Assembly: GCA_019459485.1 (NCBI GenBank)
Contig: JAIBEZ010000113.1
Coordinates: 1 to 64,000 of the forward strand
Direction: 5' to 3'
Source: Prolixibacteraceae bacterium
Lineage (GTDB): Bacteria; Bacteroidota; Bacteroidia; Bacteroidales; Prolixibacteraceae
DNA: 64,000 bases
This document shows positions 8,875 through 17,158 of this stretch, in pieces (positions within the stretch are counted from its first letter, which is position 1; each line of letters begins with the position of its first letter). Position numbers and translations under genes: made by a program. Below the pieces are notes generated by a model, which did no database searches, had not been told where the DNA came from, and was given only the letters and a program-made list of their open reading frames with translations.

Positions 8875-10282
8875 TTACTTGATAAGGTCTTTAAATTTGA
8901 TAAACCCGATTAGAATTTCTAACTTTACTTTCGGAAGTTCTTTGAGTGATATGCAATAAAGAGGTGTCAAATTCGAGACCCTTAAGAGTATTGATGATAT
9001 ATACAATTGATTTAAAGCTGTTTGCGACATAGGTTCAAGTCCTACCTGTGTAGTGAATGCCTTGGCTATAACTAACAATCTTGCATCCCGGACACTTAGT
9101 AGAGGCATTTCCTCTTGATTTTCAAGCTTTAGTGTTAAAATGTAAAGGCTTGCCATCATCACTAATGCCATATGATGTTGCCATGCCAACCATCCTGTTA
9201 CTTGATAACCTGACATTCCCAACTCATTCTTACAATCAATCATCAAAACAGCGCTCAACCCAATATCTGCTACATTGAAAATATGCCCATTCTTTGTTGG
9301 TGTATGTTTCTTTATCTCCATTGCTGAGTAAATATTTTGTCTTCTCAGATTTGGTGATAACCAATGTCCTCTTGCAGGCTTTCTCTTCTTTTCCATCCCA
9401 ATGCCAAACAGTTGCAGTGTGCACTTTTGCCGACTTCCAACCCTTGGCCGTCTTTCTTATTTGCTCTGTGCTAAAATACTTATCTGCAAGCAATCTTATG
9501 TAGTTTTGCAATTGAACCGGTTCAATATCTGGTTGTATTTTCGTTGGGAACCTGCCATTATTTCCTTTACGTTCTGGTACAGAGAACGTAGGTTCGGTCA
9601 GAAAAACAAGTTCGTCCTTATGAACATCCAATACATAAAATTGGTCCAAAGCGTCCAATGCTCTGGTAAGTTCTGCATTATGACCGTATTGTCCATCGCC
9701 AGCTATAAAATCAAATTCTATTTCAGAATCAATTGCCTCCTTGACCAACTTTAAAGCCAGCTCAGGTTTTGTTTGAAATTTTTGATCCAATTCAGGTACT
9801 CCTGCGTCATCACACCTCTGCTTGTCTTTAGTCCACGCTTCTGGTAAAAACAACTCTGTGCCTACCAAGCTGCAAAATTTTTCATTACCCAATGACGCAT
9901 GTACAGCAACCTGGCAATTATCGACTTTGCCCACAACACCAGCATATTGGCGAGATACTCCTACTGATTTCAAACCCTTTTTCAAGTGTGAGGTTTGGTC
10001 TATTACAAATCCTGTCGGCAAACCACTCTTTATTTTCTGTTCTCGTAATGAGCTGTCCACCGATTTCATCGTGACCGAATTCACATCAGATGCACTCCAT
10101 TTACTCACAGACAGAAAATGTATATATCGTTTATAATCGGAATCATTCACTTTTTCCACCATTCGTTCCATGTTCTCATGTCCCTTTTCGCATTGTAGCA
10201 ATCCCGACAAATACTCTTCCGCAACATGCGTACAGCTCTTCGTGTACACCTTAAATAAACTATTGTATTGCTGTATATCAAT
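8875..10282 (-). pseudogene. IS701-like DDE transposase, frameshifted by a 4-bp duplication
   Basis: Two reading frames together give one transposase. The upstream part (10282 or 10249 to 9236) has the first catalytic Asp in FVIDQTSHLKKG, the conserved GVSRQYAGVVGKVDNCQVAV block, the second Asp in FDFIAGDGQYG and the Glu in RYWVERCFDD. The downstream part (to 8875) continues with DCKNELGMSGYQVTGWLAWQ, as IS701-type enzymes do immediately after the Glu. The join contains gatt duplicated (gatgattgattgtaag on the minus strand), which shifts the frame by +1. The frame is open upstream of the GTG at 10249 to an ATT codon at 10282, giving the expected IDIQQYNSLF start. Terminal inverted repeats could not be resolved with confidence. 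Confidence 0.85.
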
Positions 10283-10449
10283 CTATTAAGACTATTGTCA
10301 AATGATTTATTGCATCGAATTTTGCAAGAAAAATTTTTTTTATCTGTTCGTTTTGGCTTCATCGTCAAAACAATCAGAATTGATTAATAATGACTGTAAG
10401 ATATTAATTATTAGAAATATAACAAAGTAAAACGTCTCAATTTTTCAAT

Positions 10450-12069
10450 TTAGTAAAGTAGAATTATATAAAAATCAAAAATTACATCTGTGCATTCTGA
10501 AAAAGTCATGCTGCCATTGTCGATGGTTATTTCGGGCTTATCGGGTGGAAAATAGGGCGCCGAAATACCGGTAAAGTCTTTTATTTCACCTGATAAAGCT
10601 TTTTGATAATGACCTTTGGCATCTCGTTCAATACAAATTTCAATTTTTGTTGAGACATAAACCTCAATAAAATTTTTACACATGGCCCTCACTTCATTTC
10701 TGATTTCCTTGTAAGGCGAGATCAACGCCAGGATCACCACATTGCCTTGTTTCTCGAGCAGCGATGCGAAATAGCCAACATACAGGTTGTGCTTTTTCCT
10801 CGAGTCTTCATCAAAATTGTTGACCCTGAGCGTATTCCTGATTTCGTCTCCATCCAGCAATACCGGCGCCACCGATAGTTCCTTGAATCTTTCGATCAGG
10901 CAATTGGCGATGGTGGTTTTCCCGGCGCCACTGAGGCCAGTCAGCCATATTACTGCCGGACTTGCTTTCAAGTCAACCGTATTTTTTGGAGTTTTGTAAT
11001 TCCATTGATGAATGTATTTAGCCCACCTTCTTTCAATCTTTTCCAGACAGGCATCATCAAATTGATATTGAAAGTTTTGGTATTCCTTCTCTGATTCAAT
11101 TTGCAGCAATAACTCTTTTGCCGTTAATTCAAAATCAGGAAGATTTATTCCGGAATATATTTTTTGTATGGTATCGAACGGATCCGCTTTTAACTCTTCG
11201 TAGGAAATTTCGATCAGGTTTCCTTCAGGAATAAGATGTTTGTCTTTTTCGTACTGATCCAACAGGTATTCAAAGTGACCAAAAATAATTTCATCCAACT
11301 CGTCGTCCGTAATTTTCTGCACACTGTAATAGCCGAGGATGGCTTTCTTCCACATATTCCGGGTGGAATAGTACAAGTGAAAAGGATTGCGAAAAATAAA
11401 AATGAATTTTGCCTGTGGGAACATTTGCACCAGAATCCTTATCCGCTCCGTATTTGGCGGATTTTTCAGTACAAGCTGTTTTCCTTCGTTCTTAAAAGTG
11501 GCATATTTCAGCGTCTTCAGGTATTCCCGTTTCCACCCGTCAGCATAATCCGGATCCGAAAATTGGGATGCTCCATTCAGCCATTCCTTCCAGCGTTTCG
11601 GAAAAACAAGCCCCCAGTAAGCAGAATAGGCAGAGGCTTTGTTCATCAGGTAATCATCTTCTTCGGTAGGTTCTGAAAGTGAAACCGTGCTGTTATTAAA
11701 GAAAGGATTTTTGATCCTGAACCAATTGATCAGGATTTGAAACACAGGTTGCATCTTCCTTCCAAAAAGAAGATTTGAATTGGCGAAGAGGGCATCATAA
11801 TTCGTCAAACAACCAAACCGCTTGTCACTGACCAGTAATTTCTGTAAGTAAGTGGTGCCACTTCGGTAATGTCCCAATATAAAAACAGGATCTTCTGAAA
11901 TAAAGGTTTTTCTTATTCGCCGCCCGAAAATCAGAAATTGCAAAAGTGAAAAAGGCAGAGAAATAATGATCTGAAGGTAATATCCCGGGAGCAGCAACAT
12001 TCCTTTTAGAGATATGCTTCCAGCTTTAAATGCTCTTCGTGTGAATTCAAAAAATGGAATGTTTGTCAT
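10450..12069 (-). CDS. Fused sulfotransferase - adenylylsulfate (APS) kinase
   Basis: A 539-residue two-domain protein. Residues of about 60-330 are a PAPS-dependent sulfotransferase of the sulfotransferase-3 type. The 5'-phosphosulfate loop is GHYRSGTT (66-73) and the 3'-phosphate-binding segment is FIFRNPFHLYYS (about 224-235). A hydrophobic stretch at about 22-48 may anchor it to the membrane. Residues of about 370-520 are a CysC-like APS kinase with Walker A GLSGAGKTT (378-386), LLDGDEIR, ISPYKEIR, ERDAKGHYQKAL and DFTGISAPY, all close to canonical. The protein could make PAPS from APS and pass it to its own transferase domain. It is the last gene of the six-gene operon, 14 bp after its neighbour. 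Confidence 0.9.
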   Translation of the reverse strand: MTNIPFFEFTRRAFKAGSISLKGMLLLPGYYLQIIISLPFSLLQFLIFGRRIRKTFISEDPVFILGHYRSGTTYLQKLLVSDKRFGCLTNYDALFANSNLLFGRKMQPVFQILINWFRIKNPFFNNSTVSLSEPTEEDDYLMNKASAYSAYWGLVFPKRWKEWLNGASQFSDPDYADGWKREYLKTLKYATFKNEGKQLVLKNPPNTERIRILVQMFPQAKFIFIFRNPFHLYYSTRNMWKKAILGYYSVQKITDDELDEIIFGHFEYLLDQYEKDKHLIPEGNLIEISYEELKADPFDTIQKIYSGINLPDFELTAKELLLQIESEKEYQNFQYQFDDACLEKIERRWAKYIHQWNYKTPKNTVDLKASPAVIWLTGLSGAGKTTIANCLIERFKELSVAPVLLDGDEIRNTLRVNNFDEDSRKKHNLYVGYFASLLEKQGNVVILALISPYKEIRNEVRAMCKNFIEVYVSTKIEICIERDAKGHYQKALSGEIKDFTGISAPYFPPDKPEITIDNGSMTFSECTDVIFDFYIILLY

Positions 12070-12083
12070 GGGTTATTTTTTAC

Positions 12084-13958
12084 TCAAACCAACCTTGAAA
12101 ACCGCGCATTGGAATATGGAAAATCTACTCCCATCGCAAAAAAGACGAAAAGACCACTCACAAAAGCTACCAAAACGGATTCCCAGCTGAAACCGGAATT
12201 GATCGGTATCGGTTCAACCTGAATGGTAGTCAGGATTATGCCAATAATCAGCGCTATGATTGCAGTCCACTGATACAGGTGTAACCCGCCTAAGATTGGA
12301 GTCTGCACCTCTCCCCGAAAAGCTTCTTCAACAAAACGCCCCAGGCTTGTAAGAATCAGATACAGCCCGAAAATAAACGGAGAAGAGCAACCGTTGTTCC
12401 AAAGGGTGAGTAAAAGTATGCCAACACCTGAAAGCCACAAAATAGCATAAAGTTGAGTGGGATGAACCAGTTCTCCTTTTAAACCGGAAATATTGCAAAC
12501 TCTCGAACGTGGATGAAAATACCGGATTCCGATCAGTGGATTGTCACTTTTTCGTCCGTGACAACAGCCATTCACCAGGCATCGTAATCGCCCGATGGCT
12601 TGTACCCAGGGCATAACTACTGATGCCACTCCAATAACCACCCAGATATTAAGCCCCATGATCCAAACAGCAAAACTTCCAAAAACAATTCCGACGATAC
12701 CTCCATAATATCCAAAGGGCCTTTTCAGTTTCGCTGAGCCTTCAATAATCTGAGCCCAAAGTGCAGCGCAGATGTTCACGATCAGCGTAAATACCAGAAG
12801 TGCAAGGGCATATTCCCTACCCGCTAAAATCCCTGCCAGAAGTACGCCAAGAAAGGCACCGGAGCCAACATAGAAGCCGTGATTAATTACCCTTACTTTC
12901 CCGAATACCCATTCTTTCCATGAATTGGCAATCTTTTCAGCCAAATTTTTCAGGAAAATCCAAATCTTCAGGTAATATCCTGAGAGTAGAAATATCAGGA
13001 TTGAACTTGCAAGATGTAGTATGGCAGAACGACTATTAATTAACTGAATGACAACGAGTATTGAAGCGATAACAGCGAATACAATCGCCATTTTCACTGA
13101 TTGTCTGAATAAAGCTTTCAATGATATAAAGAGTAAAAATACTGGAACAGCAAAAAGTACTGGACCTTGTGACGGAAAGTACTGCGCTCCAATTTCAGGA
13201 TACAAAAAGGCAATAAATGCAGAATATGATAATGCAATAAATCCTGATAGCTCCCATTCCCTGAGGACATCTTTTCTTTTCAGGAAAAAAGGTGTGGCGA
13301 TAAAAAAAATAAGACTTAAAAAAGGTAAATAAGGATTTTCAAGGGCTGGGATTATTCTGAGTGGTTCTCCAAAGAAAGGAAGGACAGTTCCATTCAATTT
13401 TTCGATCATGAAGTTGCTGAGAACTAAATAGGAACCCACCCAGAACAGCGAAGTTAAACGATCACGAAAATCGGCTGAATCGGTTTTGTCTTCAGGATAA
13501 TCCAGTACCGTTCTGATAAATTGATCAGGGAATCGCCTTTTTAAATCAATCGATTCGTGACCCAAAACAAGCGCAACCATTCCCATCACCGTTAACGGGG
13601 ATACCAGCCACAATCCACTTGCAGAGCCCGAATAGACGAAATAGCCAATCATCAGCAAGCCAAAGCCCCAATAGATTGGATGCCGAAAAAGCCGGTAGGG
13701 TCCCTGTGTCACAAACACGGGTGGTGGATAGGCGTTCATCGGCAAACCCTTTCCATAGTATTGCAAGGCAAACATGGCCCACAACATGAGTGAACCGCCA
13801 ACAACCATCAATATCCCTCCCGCAATCTTTGATTCAATTGCTGGCAATAGAATGATCTGCCCGGTAAACTTTGCCCAAAACCACAACCCAGCCGGGAAGA
13901 GAACGAGAAAAGTCAGGGCATAAATAATTTTGCCGATATTCTGATTGTTTGGGTTCAT
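12084..13958 (-). CDS. Polytopic fusion: isoprenylcysteine-methyltransferase-like N-terminus, Lgt-like C-terminus
   Basis: A 624-residue membrane protein with many hydrophobic segments. The N-terminus carries the motif GPYRLFRHPIYWG (86-98) followed by GHESIDLKRRFPDQF, typical of the isoprenylcysteine carboxyl methyltransferase / phospholipid methyltransferase superfamily, which uses S-adenosylmethionine inside the membrane. The C-terminal third resembles prolipoprotein diacylglyceryl transferase: GRLRCLVNGCCHG (about 456-468, cf. the Lgt GRIGNFxNGE block), HPTQLY (about 499) and RFVEEAFRG (about 541). The middle, about 170-450, is an unassigned membrane region. Stand-alone Lgt is about 270-300 residues, so this is not the housekeeping enzyme. 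It overlaps the permease gene by 4 bp. Confidence 0.75.
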   Translation of the reverse strand: MNPNNQNIGKIIYALTFLVLFPAGLWFWAKFTGQIILLPAIESKIAGGILMVVGGSLMLWAMFALQYYGKGLPMNAYPPPVFVTQGPYRLFRHPIYWGFGLLMIGYFVYSGSASGLWLVSPLTVMGMVALVLGHESIDLKRRFPDQFIRTVLDYPEDKTDSADFRDRLTSLFWVGSYLVLSNFMIEKLNGTVLPFFGEPLRIIPALENPYLPFLSLIFFIATPFFLKRKDVLREWELSGFIALSYSAFIAFLYPEIGAQYFPSQGPVLFAVPVFLLFISLKALFRQSVKMAIVFAVIASILVVIQLINSRSAILHLASSILIFLLSGYYLKIWIFLKNLAEKIANSWKEWVFGKVRVINHGFYVGSGAFLGVLLAGILAGREYALALLVFTLIVNICAALWAQIIEGSAKLKRPFGYYGGIVGIVFGSFAVWIMGLNIWVVIGVASVVMPWVQAIGRLRCLVNGCCHGRKSDNPLIGIRYFHPRSRVCNISGLKGELVHPTQLYAILWLSGVGILLLTLWNNGCSSPFIFGLYLILTSLGRFVEEAFRGEVQTPILGGLHLYQWTAIIALIIGIILTTIQVEPIPINSGFSWESVLVAFVSGLFVFFAMGVDFPYSNARFSRLV

Positions 13959-14719
13959 TTCTTAATCCTCATTTTGTTGTAAAAAATAAACATCGACAGT
14001 ATCAGAAACCCGGATCCATACAAGATGCCGTAAAATCGCACCATGGCTCCGGAATAATCTGTAAAAGCAGCAATGACTGCTGATTGTGAGGGGAAGTATG
14101 CGGGAAGATATCTGATAATTACATTGTTATGTGCTTCAGCGTAGTACATCGGATTTTGTAGCCAGCCCGAATCAATATTGGCCAGCATAACGATTAAAAA
14201 TACACCTTCCATCTTTCCTTTTATCAGGCTGCCAATGGCAAGTCCGTAACAACCATAAACGAATCCGATCAATGCCAGTCCTACAATAAACATGAGCAGA
14301 TTATTGATGGGGACGAACCAACTGACCAGCAGCCCGATGTAAACGGCTATCGCAACAATCAGAAGGGAAAGTGCAAGCAAGTTGGAAATCAGGATTTCAA
14401 AAGGATGGTACCCGCAGATGACGAGTCGGCGATTGACATCATTTTCAACCTGAATAAGGTTGAGGGCAAGCAAGGATACCAAAAAACCGGAAGATGTGAC
14501 GGCAAAAAAGACCAGTGCAATTTCTTTTAGGCTTTCTCTGATGAACGTTCTTATGTCGAGTGATGCAAGCCTGAATGGAATAGTCCTCGTCGGAGCAGTT
14601 AATTCAACGATGGTCAGAAATAAAACAGGAATAACTACCAGCGATATGATTATAATCCTGCGCCGAAACAGCATTTTTAAAATCATGGATAAGCCTGTTG
14701 TAATTCTTTTTGCGTTCAT
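13955..14719 (-). CDS. ABC-2-type transporter permease
   Basis: A 254-residue membrane protein with about six hydrophobic segments and an N-terminal basic stretch (MLFRRRIIIIS) leading into the first. The topology matches ABC-2-type permeases. It overlaps the ATPase gene by 4 bp upstream and the fused membrane protein by 4 bp downstream, so all three are translationally coupled. The ATPase-permease pair probably exports or flips the product of this operon. No substrate-specific motif is visible. Confidence 0.82.
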   Translation of the reverse strand: MNAKRITTGLSMILKMLFRRRIIIISLVVIPVLFLTIVELTAPTRTIPFRLASLDIRTFIRESLKEIALVFFAVTSSGFLVSLLALNLIQVENDVNRRLVICGYHPFEILISNLLALSLLIVAIAVYIGLLVSWFVPINNLLMFIVGLALIGFVYGCYGLAIGSLIKGKMEGVFLIVMLANIDSGWLQNPMYYAEAHNNVIIRYLPAYFPSQSAVIAAFTDYSGAMVRFYGILYGSGFLILSMFIFYNKMRIKK

Positions 14720-15315
14720 GTCAATTCTCCTTGTTCGAGGCTAAATATTCTATCGAATCGTTCTTTTTCAGTAAGCAAATGGGTTACAACCAGAATTGCA
14801 CAACCTTCGCTGCGAAGCTGATTGGTGTAATCCCAGAACCTGGAGTAGGTGTCCCAGTCGAAACCGCTGTATGGTTCGTCGAGAATCAACAATTTAGGCC
14901 GGTGCAGGAGCGCAATGGCCAGATTGAGTTTTTGCTGTGTCCCTCCGCTTAAATGGGCGATCTTTTCCTTTCGGTATTTCCTGAAGTTGAAGTAATCCAT
15001 CAACGATTCGCTTCGGTCAGTTGATTCTGTCTTTTCAATTCCGTAAGCGGCCGCGAAGTACCTGAAATGTTCATCAACAGTAAGTTGCGAAAAAAGCAGC
15101 GTATTTTGCGGGCAATATCCCAACCGGCCCGAAACGGAAATGGTTCCGTGATCAAGTTTCCATTCACCAACAATGATTTTCAATAACGTTGATTTTCCTG
15201 ATCCGTTTTCGCCGACAATTCCATACATCGACGCTGCATCCATTTCAAAGGAGACGTTTTTTAGGACTTTGTTCCTGCCGAAAGATTTGGCAATATTTTC
15301 AACTTTCAGGATCAT
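14716..15315 (-). CDS. ABC transporter ATP-binding protein
   Basis: A 199-residue ATPase, short for the family but complete. It has Walker A GENGSGKST, Q-loop region GYCPQNTLLF, signature LSGGTQQKLNLA, Walker B LLILDEPYSGFDWDTY and the switch His in VVTHLL. It overlaps the lipocalin-like gene by 4 bp and the permease gene by 4 bp, and it powers that permease. Confidence 0.95.
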   Translation of the reverse strand: MILKVENIAKSFGRNKVLKNVSFEMDAASMYGIVGENGSGKSTLLKIIVGEWKLDHGTISVSGRLGYCPQNTLLFSQLTVDEHFRYFAAAYGIEKTESTDRSESLMDYFNFRKYRKEKIAHLSGGTQQKLNLAIALLHRPKLLILDEPYSGFDWDTYSRFWDYTNQLRSEGCAILVVTHLLTEKERFDRIFSLEQGELT

Positions 15316-16151
15316 GACTTTGAAGCTTTGAAATTTACCAGTTCGTGTATCGCCGTCCCGCTGTCGATGGTCATTCCGCGCGATTGAAGATGGCCTTTAC
15401 TGAGCCATTTAAATTCGTCAGCCATCAAAAAATGGATGGGTATCACCTTGTTAAATCCCGGAATATACCGGATGAGTTTTTCAACAACTGAGAAAATCTT
15501 TTTCTCTGATTCAAGCAATACGGCTCGATCAAGATTCAAAACCAGATAATTGTCGGGTAACGAAAGGTGGTCATCTTCAATCGTGCAGTTTTCATTTTTT
15601 TCCCCGTTCAGCCAAAGCCATTGCCGCTTAGTTTTTTCCCTTAACTCGATCCACACCAGGTTGTTTTTACCTGATCCAAAACGTCCCCACCGCAATTCAT
15701 CCATCGGAATTTTCCAGGGAGCAACCGTGAGAATTAACTGCTCGGCATAACCGCTTCCATCCCAAATGTCGCCGTTTATTTTCAACTGAACTTTTGAGGC
15801 TGGCTGATAACATTTCCAATCCAGAAAACCTTCTTCCGAATCGAACAACCGGGCCTGAATCATTTTAGCCGATGATTTCCATGTTCCTGAAACTTCGAAT
15901 CTGGAATCGCTCCATGTAATCAGGTCTTCCGACAGTTGTGGAACCTGAACATTCCGGAACCTTGATTTCAACCTTACTCCCGACACTGCATCATATCGCA
16001 ACCAACTTGTATAAGAAGCTGAAAATCCATGCCATGTGAGTTTTGCCGAATAGAAAATCATGGCTTCACCGTTTTCTCCCACAAAGTCGAGAAACCATTT
16101 GCTGAGGTGGAAATTTCCACCCTGAGAATTCTTTGTTGCTTCTTTTTCCAT
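15312..16151 (-). CDS. CrtC/AttH-like lipocalin-fold protein
   Basis: A 279-residue soluble protein without an obvious signal peptide. Motifs such as KWFLDFVGENGEAMIFYSA near the N-terminus and DGSGYAEQLILTVAPWKIP with LRWGRFGSG in the middle resemble the double-lipocalin fold of carotenoid 1,2-hydratase (CrtC) and AttH-like proteins. CrtC adds water to an isoprenoid double bond, so pairing with a squalene/phytoene-synthase-like gene 10 bp upstream makes an isoprenoid hydratase or carrier a reasonable guess. The assignment rests on fold-level motifs rather than clear catalytic residues. Confidence 0.6.
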   Translation of the reverse strand: MEKEATKNSQGGNFHLSKWFLDFVGENGEAMIFYSAKLTWHGFSASYTSWLRYDAVSGVRLKSRFRNVQVPQLSEDLITWSDSRFEVSGTWKSSAKMIQARLFDSEEGFLDWKCYQPASKVQLKINGDIWDGSGYAEQLILTVAPWKIPMDELRWGRFGSGKNNLVWIELREKTKRQWLWLNGEKNENCTIEDDHLSLPDNYLVLNLDRAVLLESEKKIFSVVEKLIRYIPGFNKVIPIHFLMADEFKWLSKGHLQSRGMTIDSGTAIHELVNFKASKS

Positions 16152-16161
16152 AACTTATCCC

Positions 16162-17016
16162 TCAATCCTGATTTTCTGACTCTTTAAGCACTTTCAGGAA
16201 TACCTTTTTTGCCGGAATTTCATATACAAATTTGAAAACCAACTTTTCAAATACTGAAAATTTTCCTTGCGACATTATCCGATGGTGTTCCGAAATTAAA
16301 TTCATTCCTTCCCCGGCATGATGGCACAGCCAGGATTTTATCTGCGGGGAATCGCTGTTGTGTAGATCTTCCTGCCTGATCCCGAATCGTTCACAATCTT
16401 CGCCCGAAATATTCACATAACCTGCAGCAATATCTGCTTCAAAATCTTCAATGTCATACTGGTGACGACAGGCGGTTCCAAGCGGTTCCAGAATTATATA
16501 TTTATCTGGATTGTCTTTAAAGACTTTCAACGTTGCCCTGATTGTTCCCCGAATATCGAGCAAATGGAAATGATAGCTCAGTTCTTCTTTCGGGAAAATG
16601 ATCGATTTGTTACGTCGCTCAGCATCAAACAACAGCGATTGCAGAATGTCTTTTGTTTCCGCATGAAAATCGGCCCCAAACTTATCGGCCAATTCAAAAC
16701 AATACATCATCAGGTAATCCGCCCTATCCTTTGGGTTGATTGTGTTCTGTGAAAATTTTATTTTTTCACTGATGTATTCACTTTCGCCTGAATAACCTTC
16801 GGGCAGGGAAACATCGCCGTCCACCACATCGTCAAGATAGCGCATCAGGGTATAATACGATTCCAGGAATTCTCCCCGGACAGGAGCAAAAGCCACGTAT
16901 TTGAAGAAACGGAGCTGACGCAAAAAAGCACGGTATTTCCAACCTCTGGTTTCGAGCATGTGGCTGAAAACCTGTGAACGCATCTCCTTTGCCTGTCGAT
17001 CCGGTTTCCTTTTCAT
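16162..17016 (-). CDS. Squalene/phytoene synthase-like isoprenoid synthase
   Basis: A 284-residue all-helical protein with both aspartate-rich motifs of head-to-head prenyl synthases: YLDDVVDGD (residues 60-68) and QYDIEDFEADIAAG (185-198), followed by YVNISGEDCERFGI as in squalene and phytoene synthases (usual length 280-350). Such enzymes join two prenyl diphosphates (C15 or C20) into squalene or phytoene. It is the first gene of the minus-strand operon. No desaturase, oxidase or cyclase gene is nearby, so neither a standard carotenoid nor a hopanoid pathway is indicated. Confidence 0.82.
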   Translation of the reverse strand: MKRKPDRQAKEMRSQVFSHMLETRGWKYRAFLRQLRFFKYVAFAPVRGEFLESYYTLMRYLDDVVDGDVSLPEGYSGESEYISEKIKFSQNTINPKDRADYLMMYCFELADKFGADFHAETKDILQSLLFDAERRNKSIIFPKEELSYHFHLLDIRGTIRATLKVFKDNPDKYIILEPLGTACRHQYDIEDFEADIAAGYVNISGEDCERFGIRQEDLHNSDSPQIKSWLCHHAGEGMNLISEHHRIMSQGKFSVFEKLVFKFVYEIPAKKVFLKVLKESENQD

Positions 17017-17158
17017 CTTCAGGATTGTTGTCTAATAAAATTACGAAAAGAATCAATCCGATGCGAAGTAATTTTTCCTGACCATTTTATTGATGAATGT
17101 TTGAATCTTTTGACTTTCCATTCAGTATAAAACAAAAAGATTTAATCGGAGAAAAATT

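Noticed and set aside
9230-9260. Programmed frameshift in the IS element
   Set aside because: A gatt duplication explains the shift; no slippery heptamer is present and the required shift is +1.
9081-9503. Plus-strand frames opposite the transposase
   Set aside because: Shadow frames of the broken transposase.
10147-10368. Separate small gene before the transposase
   Set aside because: It lies in another frame over the transposase N-terminus and has no support; the transposase frame itself is open there to an ATT codon.
10450-17016. Hopanoid or carotenoid gene cluster
   Set aside because: No squalene-hopene cyclase, phytoene desaturase or HpnC/D/E-type set is visible; only the synthase motif is shared.
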